Below the pieces are notes generated by a model. It made no database searches, was not told the origin of the DNA, and saw only the letters and a list, made by a program, of their open reading frames with translations. A program made the position numbers and the translations under genes. A stretch of 13,659 bases of DNA from an uncultured Alistipes sp. (GTDB taxonomy: Bacteria; Bacteroidota; Bacteroidia; Bacteroidales; Rikenellaceae): assembly GCA_900544265.1 (NCBI GenBank), contig UQUQ01000040.1, positions 1 to 13,659 of the forward strand, given 5' to 3'. This document shows, in pieces, positions 1 through 6,332 of the stretch; positions within the stretch are counted from its first letter, which is position 1; every line of letters begins with the position of its first letter.

Positions 1-240
1 CTTAGGGACTTTTGCAAATATAAAAACCTAATAATTAGGCATATAACAACATAATTTATATTTTGTCATCTACTAAAGCCCGAATCACAAAATGTCCGCC
101 CCGATCAGGGGATCACACCAAACGCACACAAAAAGTTCCGATCATTCCAGAAATCGTCCACAAGGATGTTGCAAAAGCCCAAATTATGGATTATCTTCGA
201 TACAACCAATCTACCAATCCAAACCAAAAACACCATGCTT
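1..240. other. AT-rich upstream region without a convincing gene
   Basis: No coding sequence is supported here. Open frames that cross it run into the beta-barrel gene out of frame and look like shadows. A short palindrome CCTAAT-A-ATTAGG lies at 27-39. A weak promoter-like pair for the downstream gene is GTTG at 168-171, 20 bp, then TATCTTCG at 192-199; each half differs by one base from the Bacteroidetes TTTG / TAnnTTTG consensus. It would place a transcript start near 206, about 35 nt before the ATG at 241. Confidence 0.4.
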
Positions 241-796
241 ATGAAAAAAAATCTTCTTCAGCCTACTCTGCACTCTCCTTGTCGGACAAATCGCCTCTGC
301 CCAGAACAAAGGGGAAAAATATGCCGGCGGCATTATCGGCATCTCCACCACGTCGGTCAGCTCGGAGGGGGTATCGGCTTCAACTACGGAGTTCAGTCTT
401 GCTCCCGAATTCGGCTACTTCGTTCTCAACCGGTTGCGTGTCGGGGGATCGCTGGCCTACGGTCTCGCTTCGTCCGACGGCACCACAACGCACACTCTGA
501 CTATCGGCCCCAACGTGGCCTATTACGTCAAACTGTGCGACAAGCTCTATTACACTCCGGAGTTGAATCTCGGATTTGCCTACGCATCAACCGATGATAT
601 CAGCGCCTGCGGATTTACGGCCGGAATAGCTTTGGGCGCATTCGAGTACAAGCCCGCCACCCGTTGGGGAATCACCCTCAATCTCGTAGCATTGGAATAC
701 GCCGTTCTGTCCTATCCAGATTTGGACATCAGCAACAATGCGGTAAGTTTCCGACTCGGCATCAAGCCCACGATCGGCATCAAATACTATTTCTGA
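241..796 (+). CDS. Small outer-membrane beta-barrel protein, frameshifted at an A8 run
   Basis: The ATG at 241 (or 238, same frame) opens with M-K-K but then reads into a wrong frame. Dropping one A from the eight-A run at 244-251 joins it to a second frame that stays open to the TGA at 794-796. The joined product is 184 aa. It has a textbook signal peptide (MKKIFFSLLCTLL, ending ASAQ), then alternating hydrophobic and aromatic strands such as GYFVLNRLRVGGSLAYGL, and a C-terminal YYF. A terminal Phe is the usual outer-membrane insertion signal. This resembles the porin-like/OmpA-barrel superfamily of Bacteroidales; ligand and role are unknown. The barrel frame has no ATG or GTG start; its first possible start is TTG at 434, mid-barrel, so an independent short gene is unlikely. 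The break may be phase variation, transcriptional slippage, a recent mutation or a sequencing error. Confidence 0.7.
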
Positions 797-814
797 TCAG
801 GTCCAATCGCTAAC

Positions 815-854
815 AAAACGCACTCTGTCGAACGTCGTCGACAGAGTGCGTTTT
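815..854. terminator. Perfect 17-bp bidirectional terminator
   Basis: Arms at 815-831 and 838-854 pair perfectly over 17 bp, with AAAA at the 5' end, TTTT at the 3' end and a six-base loop (ACGTCG). The hairpin sits between the convergent beta-barrel gene (stop at 796) and the terminase gene (stop at 884). The A/T flanks allow it to act as an intrinsic terminator on either strand. Confidence 0.85.
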
Positions 855-883
855 CATTATCGAATAAAACCCGGGAGGGGGCA

Positions 884-2995
884 TTACAGAAAACGCACGC
901 CCCGCACCCGCTTGCGGCCGCGGTCGGCGACCTCGCGTTCGACGATCCCCGTGACGACGTCGGCGGCATCGTGCCAGCGGTTGGCGCGGAACGTGCGGCG
1001 GTAGGTGGTCAGGTGGCCGTACAACTCGGGCCAGCGCAGCGCCCAGCCGCGCGGGAAGCGCACCAGGTGGAGTACCGTGGCGGCATTCGAGAGGATGCGG
1101 GCCTCCTTGTTGCCGCTCTGGTGGAACCACTCGACCCGTACGTCGGGTGCCAGCGCCTGCACGGCGCGTGCAAAGCCGCGGCCGCCGTTGTTGCTCTCGA
1201 CGGCCGCCTGCCGCGTGTCGGAGCGCAGGAACATCTCGGCCACAAGCCGCTCGGTCACCTCCATCGGATCGCGCGTGTAGACGGCGTCGGTGATGTAAAC
1301 CAGGCCGTCGACATCGACCACATAGGCCAGCGAGCAGAGATAGTCGTCGCCCGTGTCGGCCGTGTCGGTGTAGCTGGCGCGGCGGACGATCTCGCGCGGC
1401 AGGGCGTCGTACTCGGCAAGGTGCAGGCCGTAGAGCAGCCCCTCGCGGGCCGTGGGATGCCCCTGATACATCGCCTCGAACTGCAGCGGGTCGAGCCGCC
1501 GTTTCGCGGCAAGCAGCGCCGCCCCCTGCTGCTGCTCCCACAGCGCCTCGCCCTCGGCCCGGGGGTCGAGCTCCGTGGGCGGCGACGCCTTGAGCGCCTC
1601 GAAGTTCAGGTGCAGCCACCCCGCTTGAGGCGGCGCGTCGAGCTGCGCCCACGAGTGCAGCATCTCGACCGGTTCGCGCGCCGCGATCGAGCCGATGAGG
1701 TCCTCCTCGTGCCAGCGCGTAAAGACGATCAGCTCGCGCGAGCGGTTGTGCATGCGCGTGCGGACGACCGAGGTGTACCACTCCCAGCAGTTGGCGCGCA
1801 CAAGCGGCGAGTTGGCCTCCATGGCATCCTTGTAGAGGTCGTCGAGGATGAAGCAGTCGACGCGGTTGCCCGTCAGCGACCCTTCGCGCCCGACCGAGAG
1901 CAGGCTGCCGCGGCGCCCGATGATCTCCACCTCGTCGGCCGTGCGGATGTAGCTCGGCGGCCGGGTCCCCTGCTTGATCGTCGTGGCGGGGAAAAAGCCC
2001 CCGTACTCGCGCGAGTCGAGGATGCGCTGCACGCGGCGGTTGAACTTCGAGGCCAGGGCGCCGGAGTAGGAGGCAATCGCCACGCGGCAGTCGGGGTCGA
2101 GCCCCAGCAGGTAGGCCGGGAGCAGCGTCGTGGCTCCGACGCTCTTGCCGTGCTGGGGCGGCATGGTGACGATGAGCCGCCGGATGCGCCCCTGCGCAAA
2201 GGCCTCCAGCACGCGGTAGTAGACCCGGTGGAAGGGTTGCAGCTCGAGAAAGGGATAGACCGACTGCGCAAAGTCGGCAAAGGCCGGAGGGGTGACAGGC
2301 GGTACGGCAGCGGCGGGTGGCACGGCAGTGGCGCGCGGCACGGAGGAAACAGCAGGCGGCGCCGGAGCAGGGGGTGATGCCGGGGGCGCAGTCTCCGAAG
2401 CGGAAGCCGGAGCAGCGGCAGGAGGCACGGAGGTAACAGCGGGCGGTGCCGGAGCAGGGGGTGATGCCGGGGGCGCAGTCTCCGAAGCGGAAGCCGGAGC
2501 AGCGGCAGGAGGCACGGAGGTAACAGCGGGCGGTGCCGGAGCAGGGGGTGATGCCGGGGTCGCAGTCACCGAAGCGGAAGCCGGGGCAGTAGCGGAAGGC
2601 ACAGTTGCAGGCGGGGCCGAAAGCGGCGCAATCGTTTTGGTCGGCGAATCCCCGGCGAAGAGCTCGGGATCGGGGCTGCCCGCAGTCCGGGACCGGGAAG
2701 CCGACGCGGCTTTGGAACGGGTGCCCGTACCGGCTTTGGAGCAGGCCCCGGCCCTGGATCGGGATGCCGCCCCGGTTTTGGATCGGGACCGGGATTTGGT
2801 CGGAGGAGTACGGTCGGCTCCGGAAGAGGCGTCATCGGAGACGGAAGAAACGCAACCGGAAGCAAAAGAAGCGTCATCGAAAACGGGAGGGGCGCCGCCC
2901 GGAGGCGGGACAGCGACTGCGTCCGGAAGAGGTCCGGACACGGAAACCCCTGCGGAGGGGTACTCCGCAGAGGTCGGAACGGTTTGTACAGCCAT
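884..2995 (-). CDS. Phage-type terminase large subunit with long Pro/Ala-rich N-terminal extension
   Basis: 703 aa. Residues 245-703 read as a complete terminase large subunit, the ATPase/nuclease that packages phage DNA. Visible motifs are the Walker A loop PPQHGKSV (279-286), Walker B FILDDLYKD (382-390), the coupling-type VFTRWHEEDL (424-433), and a C-terminal RNase H-like nuclease with acidic residues in YTDTADTGDD (542-551), AAVESNNGG (597-605) and WHDAADVV (674-681). Residues 1-244 are extra: an acidic/Ser start, a basic Ser-Arg-Lys stretch (about 67-106), then Pro/Ala/Ser-rich sequence containing three 29-residue repeats. This part is low complexity and probably disordered. The ATG at 2995 follows an AT-rich stretch with no clear Shine-Dalgarno site. 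A start nearer residue 240 cannot be excluded, but the frame is uninterrupted throughout. Upstream on the same strand is a 95-aa unknown gene. No small terminase, portal or capsid gene is adjacent. Confidence 0.85.
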   Translation of the reverse strand: MAVQTVPTSAEYPSAGVSVSGPLPDAVAVPPPGGAPPVFDDASFASGCVSSVSDDASSGADRTPPTKSRSRSKTGAASRSRAGACSKAGTGTRSKAASASRSRTAGSPDPELFAGDSPTKTIAPLSAPPATVPSATAPASASVTATPASPPAPAPPAVTSVPPAAAPASASETAPPASPPAPAPPAVTSVPPAAAPASASETAPPASPPAPAPPAVSSVPRATAVPPAAAVPPVTPPAFADFAQSVYPFLELQPFHRVYYRVLEAFAQGRIRRLIVTMPPQHGKSVGATTLLPAYLLGLDPDCRVAIASYSGALASKFNRRVQRILDSREYGGFFPATTIKQGTRPPSYIRTADEVEIIGRRGSLLSVGREGSLTGNRVDCFILDDLYKDAMEANSPLVRANCWEWYTSVVRTRMHNRSRELIVFTRWHEEDLIGSIAAREPVEMLHSWAQLDAPPQAGWLHLNFEALKASPPTELDPRAEGEALWEQQQGAALLAAKRRLDPLQFEAMYQGHPTAREGLLYGLHLAEYDALPREIVRRASYTDTADTGDDYLCSLAYVVDVDGLVYITDAVYTRDPMEVTERLVAEMFLRSDTRQAAVESNNGGRGFARAVQALAPDVRVEWFHQSGNKEARILSNAATVLHLVRFPRGWALRWPELYGHLTTYRRTFRANRWHDAADVVTGIVEREVADRGRKRVRGVRFL
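2341..2601. repeat. Three tandem 87-bp repeats inside the terminase extension
   Basis: Units lie at 2341-2427, 2428-2514 and 2515-2601. The first two are nearly identical and the third diverges near its end. Each unit encodes 29 residues on the minus strand, with a core like SETAPPASPPAPAPPA. Because 87 is a multiple of three, gain or loss of a unit keeps the frame. The opposite strand is also open across the repeats because the sequence lacks stops in several frames; that is not evidence for a second gene. Confidence 0.9.
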
Positions 2996-3060
2996 TCGGA
3001 TAAATTAAAAGGTGAGTGAAAACCCGGTGCGCGGCGCCGCGGCGGGAGGTTTTCTAAAGC

Positions 3061-3108
3061 CGTTCCGGCGGGTTGCGCCGAACCCGCAGAGGGGAAGAGG
3101 CCGGAACG
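3061..3108. other. Nested inverted repeat between the 95-aa gene and the terminase gene
   Basis: An outer 8-bp arm pair, CGTTCCGG at 3061-3068 and CCGGAACG at 3101-3108, encloses an inner 7-bp hairpin, GCGGGTT at 3068-3074 and AACCCGC at 3081-3087. It lies in the 185-nt gap upstream of the terminase start. There is no T-run on the minus strand, so it is not a standard intrinsic terminator. It could be a structured leader, a protein-binding site, or chance in very GC-rich DNA. Confidence 0.4.
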
Positions 3109-3180
3109 TGAAGACCGCCGGGAGCGGCCGGAAGGAGTCGGTGCCGGGGCGGGCCCCGTCGCGGGGCATCGCCGCACGCG

Positions 3181-3468
3181 CTACAGCCAACGCCGCAGTT
3201 CGGAGAACGAGAAGTCGTTGAGCCGCTCGCCCTCCTCGCCGACGGTGTGGAACTCCCACCACACGGGCACCAGGTCCCGAATGGCGTTCGTCTCACCCTC
3301 GGGAAACGAGACCCGGCCGCGGTAGACGATCACCGACGCGGTGAGCCGGCAGTCGAGCCCGTCGAAGGGGAAGCTGAGCGATCCGGAAAAGTAACTCTCC
3401 GAACCGATCGCCTCCGCAAGCCGTCCGGCAGTCTCCCGGTAAAGATCAGGGGATACGGAATAAAGCAT
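3181..3468 (-). CDS. Small protein of unknown function next to the terminase gene
   Basis: 95 aa from the ATG at 3468. I do not recognise the family. The protein is soluble, mixed alpha/beta in look, with an N-terminal helix (residues 5-23), a strand-rich centre (about 27-55), a WWEFHT stretch (70-75) and a C-terminal FSELRRWL. The frame stays open to 3546, but the longer start would lie upstream of the likely transcript start set by the minus-strand TATCTTTG box at 3532-3539, so the internal ATG is preferred. It precedes the terminase gene by 185 nt on the same strand and is divergent from the S24 repressor. That suggests a shared phage-like unit under repressor control. It could be a small packaging or early phage protein, but nothing in the sequence proves this. 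Confidence 0.65.
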   Translation of the reverse strand: MLYSVSPDLYRETAGRLAEAIGSESYFSGSLSFPFDGLDCRLTASVIVYRGRVSFPEGETNAIRDLVPVWWEFHTVGEEGERLNDFSFSELRRWL

Positions 3469-3495
3469 TGAACGTGTTGTTTTTTCGCAAAAGGA

Positions 3496-3526
3496 TTTGC
3501 GGATCGAAATAAATTGTTTAACTTTG
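3496..3526 (+). promoter_or_regulatory. Bacteroidetes-type promoter of the S24 repressor gene
   Basis: TTTG at 3496-3499, a 19-bp spacer, then TAACTTTG at 3519-3526 matches the Bacteroidetes -33/-7 consensus TTTG / TAnnTTTG exactly. A transcript would start near 3533, giving a leader of about 75 nt, AT-rich and without a strong Shine-Dalgarno site, before the ATG at 3607. Confidence 0.75.
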
Positions 3527-3576
3527 TAGCACAAAGATAAGTTCAAATTTTGAATTTTATACCGAAAAGTTCAAAT
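3522..3576. promoter_or_regulatory. Candidate operator cluster and minus-strand -7 box
   Basis: The perfect inverted repeat CTTTGT-AGC-ACAAAG (3522-3536) overlaps the -7 box of the plus-strand promoter and a minus-strand -7 box, TATCTTTG at 3539-3532. A second inverted repeat, TTCAAA-T-TTTGAA, lies at 3542-3554. The 10-mer AAGTTCAAAT occurs twice in direct orientation (3539-3548 and 3567-3576), 28 bp apart. The arrangement is what one expects of operators for a divergently acting phage-type repressor, here presumably the adjacent S24 protein (inference). No clear minus-strand -33 element is visible. Confidence 0.5.
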
Positions 3577-3606
3577 ATTTTATATAAATTTTTCCAATAG
3601 AAAATC

Positions 3607-4278
3607 ATGAACGAACGGGTAAAAATGATACGCAAACAGCTCGGCATGACGCAGGAGCAACTCGCACAGCGACTTGGCATCGGCAAGGCGGCGCTTTCGA
3701 TGATCGAGACGGGCAAGGCGGGACTGTCGGCCCGCAACCGGAACATTCTGGTTCAGGAATTGAACGTCAACCCCGAGTGGCTCGAGACGGGCGAGGGCGA
3801 GATGTTCAACGCCGAACCCGACCTGACGGCCTACATGCACCGCACGGACAATTCGGTGCCGCTGCAGAGCGTACCCCTCTACTCGATCGAGGGGACCGCA
3901 GGGCTCGTGCCGCTCTTCACGGACCGCACGCAGGCCAAGCCCGTGAACTTCATCCACATCCCCAACCTGCCGAAGTGCGACGGGGCGATCTACGTCGTCG
4001 GCGACTCGATGTACCCGCTGCTCAAGAGCGGCGACATCGTGCTCTACAAGCAGCTGCACGACCTGAACGACATCTTCTGGGGCGACATGTACCTGCTCTC
4101 GATCGACATCGACGGCGAGGAGTACGTCACCGTCAAGTACATCCAGAAGTCCGACCGCGAGGGTTACGTCAAGCTCGTGAGCCAGAACCCCCACCACGCC
4201 GACAAGGAGGTGGCCATGTCGCGCATCCGGGCCCTGGCGCTCGTGAAGGCGAGCATCCGCATGAACTCCATGCGGTGA
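3607..4278 (+). CDS. CI/LexA-like repressor: XRE helix-turn-helix plus S24 peptidase
   Basis: 223 aa. Residues 3-60 form a Cro/C1-type helix-turn-helix DNA-binding domain (MTQEQLAQRLGIGKAALSMI at 14-33). Residues about 90-215 form an S24 self-cleaving peptidase domain. The catalytic serine is in VGDSMYP (Ser134) and the lysine in VTVKYIQ (Lys177). A plausible scissile Ala98-Gly99 lies in EGTAGLVP. The Ser-Lys spacing of 43 equals that of lambda CI (149/192). Such proteins repress phage or SOS-like genes and are inactivated by RecA-stimulated self-cleavage. The gene is divergent from the 95-aa gene and terminase, with a well-matched promoter and candidate operators between them. The ATG at 3607 follows directly after the AT-rich leader and starts the HTH at the normal distance. 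This is the first gene of the phage-like cassette; no other lysogeny gene is present. Confidence 0.92.
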   Translation: MNERVKMIRKQLGMTQEQLAQRLGIGKAALSMIETGKAGLSARNRNILVQELNVNPEWLETGEGEMFNAEPDLTAYMHRTDNSVPLQSVPLYSIEGTAGLVPLFTDRTQAKPVNFIHIPNLPKCDGAIYVVGDSMYPLLKSGDIVLYKQLHDLNDIFWGDMYLLSIDIDGEEYVTVKYIQKSDREGYVKLVSQNPHHADKEVAMSRIRALALVKASIRMNSMR

Positions 4279-4477
4279 CGCCGGGCACGGGCACGGCACA
4301 ACGGCAGGCAGCACGTCCGACCCAAACTTCGGACAGGTCCCTCCTCTCCGGCCGACACATTTATATATAAGGAATCAGGTGGCTGCCGACCGGCAAGGCC
4401 CCCTGCGGAGCGGCCAAATGCAACCGCAACCGCCCTCTTGGAGCGGTTGGACGACACCAGGCCCCGGACCGTAAATT
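4279..4477. other. Intergenic region after the repressor gene, no gene seen
   Basis: GC-rich except for a TTTATATATAAGGAAT stretch near 4360-4375. A weak 7-bp hairpin, CAACCGC (4427-4433) with GCGGTTG (4443-4449), is present without a T-run. Short frames crossing this stretch have no recognisable product. Confidence 0.5.
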
Positions 4478-4515
4478 AATTCCGAATTTGCATGCGCAAT
4501 TCGGAATTTTTTTTT
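4478..4515 (+). terminator. Intrinsic terminator of the repressor gene
   Basis: Perfect 11-bp arms AATTCCGAATT (4478-4488) and AATTCGGAATT (4498-4508) enclose a nine-base loop, followed by a run of nine T (4507-4515). It lies 200 nt after the repressor stop, and its T-run abuts the kduI promoter -7 box. Confidence 0.75.
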
Positions 4516-4522
4516 ATCTTTG
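4515..4522 (+). promoter_or_regulatory. Likely kduI promoter -7 box
   Basis: TATCTTTG matches TAnnTTTG exactly and would start transcription near 4529, about 60 nt before kduI. The nearest TTTG upstream (4487-4490) gives a 24-bp spacer, longer than usual, and lies inside the terminator stem, so the -33 element is uncertain. Confidence 0.55.
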
Positions 4523-4589
4523 CGAATGTAAAATTGGTTAGCCAATTTTCGGGAACAGGAACAACCAAAAGACAAAACTCCATAACACA

Positions 4590-5432
4590 ATGAAAACCAA
4601 CTACGAAATCCGCTATGCAGCGCATCCCGAGGATGCGAAGCACTACGACACGGCGCGTCTGCGCCGCGATTTCCTCATCGAGAAGGTCTTTGCGGCCGAC
4701 GAGGTCAACATGGTCTACTCGATGTACGACCGCATGGTCGTTGGCGGCGCCATGCCGGTCAAGGAGGCGCTCAAGCTCGAGGCCATCGACCCGCTGAAGG
4801 CCCCCTACTTCCTCACGCGCCGCGAGATGGGTATCTTCAACGTCGGCGGCAAGGGCCGCGTAAAGGCCGGCGACGCCGTCTATGAGCTCGACTACAAGGA
4901 GGCGCTCTACCTCGGCTCGGGCGACCGCGAGGTGACCTTCGAGAGCCTCGACGCCGCACACCCCGCCAAGTTCTACTTCAACTCCGTGACGGCCCACCGC
5001 AACTACCCCGACAAGAAGGTCACGAAGGCCGACGCCGTGGTGGCGCACATGGGTTCGCTCGAGTACTCGAACGACCGCGACATCAACAAGATGATCGTCA
5101 CGCAGGTGCTGCCGACCTGCCAGCTGCAGATGGGCATGACCGAGCTGCGTCCGGGCAGCGTCTGGAACACGATGCCGGCCCACGTGCACTCGCGCCGCAT
5201 GGAGGCCTACTTCTACTTCGAGGTGCCCGACGATCAGGCCGTCTGCCACTTCATGGGCCAGGTCGACGAGACGCGCCACATCTGGATGAAGGGCGATCAG
5301 GCGGTCCTCTCGCCCGAATGGTCGATCCACAGCGCCGCCGCCACGCACAACTACACCTTCATCTGGGGCATGGGCGGCGAGAACCTCGACTACGGAGACC
5401 AGGACTTCTCGAAAATCACCGATTTGAAATAA
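4590..5432 (+). CDS. kduI: 5-keto-4-deoxyuronate isomerase (DKI isomerase)
   Basis: 280 aa, close to the 278 aa of E. coli KduI and collinear throughout by eye. It interconverts 5-keto-4-deoxyuronate (from unsaturated uronates released by polysaccharide lyases and unsaturated glucuronyl/galacturonyl hydrolases) and 3-deoxy-D-glycero-2,5-hexodiulosonate, in the cytoplasm. The cupin zinc site is intact: AHVHSRRMEAYFYF supplies His198, His200 and Glu205, and SPEWSIHSAAATHNY supplies His247, offset by two from the E. coli residues. Other family signatures are LTRREMGIFNVGGKG (75-89) and IWGMGGEN (258-265). The gene starts a two-gene operon with kduD, 23 nt downstream. The ATG at 4590 sits about 60 nt from the predicted transcript start, preceded by an A-rich Bacteroidales-style initiation region. 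No lyase or transporter for uronates is in the window. Confidence 0.96.
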   Translation: MKTNYEIRYAAHPEDAKHYDTARLRRDFLIEKVFAADEVNMVYSMYDRMVVGGAMPVKEALKLEAIDPLKAPYFLTRREMGIFNVGGKGRVKAGDAVYELDYKEALYLGSGDREVTFESLDAAHPAKFYFNSVTAHRNYPDKKVTKADAVVAHMGSLEYSNDRDINKMIVTQVLPTCQLQMGMTELRPGSVWNTMPAHVHSRRMEAYFYFEVPDDQAVCHFMGQVDETRHIWMKGDQAVLSPEWSIHSAAATHNYTFIWGMGGENLDYGDQDFSKITDLK

Positions 5433-5455
5433 ACCGATTCTAAATCAATACACCT

Positions 5456-6250
5456 ATGGTAAACTTTTCATTGGAAGGTAAGGTCGCACTCGTAACGGGT
5501 GCATCTTACGGCATCGGATTCGCGCTGGCTACGGCCTTCGCACAGCAGGGCGCCAAGATCGTCTTCAACGACATCAAGCAGGAGCTCGTCGACAAGGGTC
5601 TGGCAGCCTACAAGGCCGAGGGCATCGAGGCCAAGGGCTATGTCTGCGACGTCACGAACGAGGAGCAGGTCAACGCCATGGTCGCACAGATCGAGAAGGA
5701 GGTCGGCGTAATCGACATTCTGGTCAACAACGCCGGCATCATCAAGCGCATCCCGATGACGGAGATGACCGCCGCCGAGTTCCGCCAGGTGATCGACATC
5801 GACCTCAACGGTCCGTTCATCGTATCGAAGGCTGTCATTCCGTCGATGATCAAGAAGGGCCACGGCAAGATCATCAACATCTGCTCGATGATGTCGGAGC
5901 TGGGCCGCGAGACCGTATCGGCCTATGCCGCAGCGAAGGGCGGTCTGAAGATGCTCACGCGCAACATCGCCTCGGAGTACGGCGAGTACAACATCCAGTG
6001 CAACGGTATTGGCCCGGGCTACATCGCCACGCCGCAGACCGCACCGCTGCGCGAGCGTCAGGCAGACGGTTCGCGCCACCCGTTCGACTCGTTCATCGTA
6101 GCAAAGACGCCGGCTGCCCGCTGGGGCACGCCCGAAGACCTGATGGGTCCGGCCGTCTTCCTCGCATCGGACGCTTCGGACTTCGTCAACGGCCACATTC
6201 TCTACGTCGACGGCGGTATTCTGGCCTACATCGGCAAGCAGCCGAAATAA
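5456..6250 (+). CDS. kduD: SDR-family 2-dehydro-3-deoxy-D-gluconate 5-dehydrogenase
   Basis: 264 aa classical short-chain dehydrogenase/reductase. The Rossmann cofactor motif TGASYGIG is at 14-21, the NNAG motif at 91-94, and the catalytic Ser144, Tyr157 and Lys161 are all present (YAAAKGG). The C-terminal FVNGHILYVDGGILAYIG is typical of the KduD/gluconate 5-dehydrogenase group. Alone the sequence could equally be called gluconate 5-dehydrogenase, as is often done for Bacteroidales. Its position 23 nt after kduI argues for KduD: it would take the KduI product and reduce it to 2-keto-3-deoxygluconate for KdgK and Eda, neither of which is in the window. Cytoplasmic, NAD(P)(H)-dependent. Co-transcription with kduI is likely, with a terminator just after the stop. 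Confidence 0.9.
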   Translation: MVNFSLEGKVALVTGASYGIGFALATAFAQQGAKIVFNDIKQELVDKGLAAYKAEGIEAKGYVCDVTNEEQVNAMVAQIEKEVGVIDILVNNAGIIKRIPMTEMTAAEFRQVIDIDLNGPFIVSKAVIPSMIKKGHGKIINICSMMSELGRETVSAYAAAKGGLKMLTRNIASEYGEYNIQCNGIGPGYIATPQTAPLRERQADGSRHPFDSFIVAKTPAARWGTPEDLMGPAVFLASDASDFVNGHILYVDGGILAYIGKQPK

Positions 6251-6270
6251 TCGTCGCCCGCCGACAAACG

Positions 6271-6304
6271 AATGCCGGGACCCGCAACGGGCCCCGGCAT
6301 TTTC
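6271..6304 (+). terminator. Terminator of kduI-kduD
   Basis: AATGCCGGG (6271-6279) pairs with CCCGGCATT (6293-6301). The helix continues through C6281-G6284 and C6288-G6291 after one A-C mismatch, leaving a three-base loop, and is followed by TTTTC. It begins 20 nt after the kduD stop. Confidence 0.75.
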
Positions 6305-6332
6305 GTATACGCAGCGGTCTTGCCGGCAAACG

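Noticed and set aside
434..796. Independent 120-aa gene starting at TTG 434
   Set aside because: The start would fall inside a beta-strand of the barrel, and the same frame continues upstream to a signal peptide once one A is removed.
971..2377. 468-aa plus-strand frame opposite the terminase gene
   Set aside because: The minus-strand terminase has clear Walker, coupling and nuclease motifs; this frame has none.
2292..3008. 238-aa Gly/Ala/Glu-rich plus-strand frame over the repeats
   Set aside because: It is open only because the repeat lacks stops in several frames; the other strand continues in frame into the terminase.
4476..5432. Long minus-strand frame opposite kduI, and a similar one opposite kduD (5468-6418)
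   Set aside because: Antisense shadows of well-identified genes; the second also runs through the noncoding 16-bp repeats.
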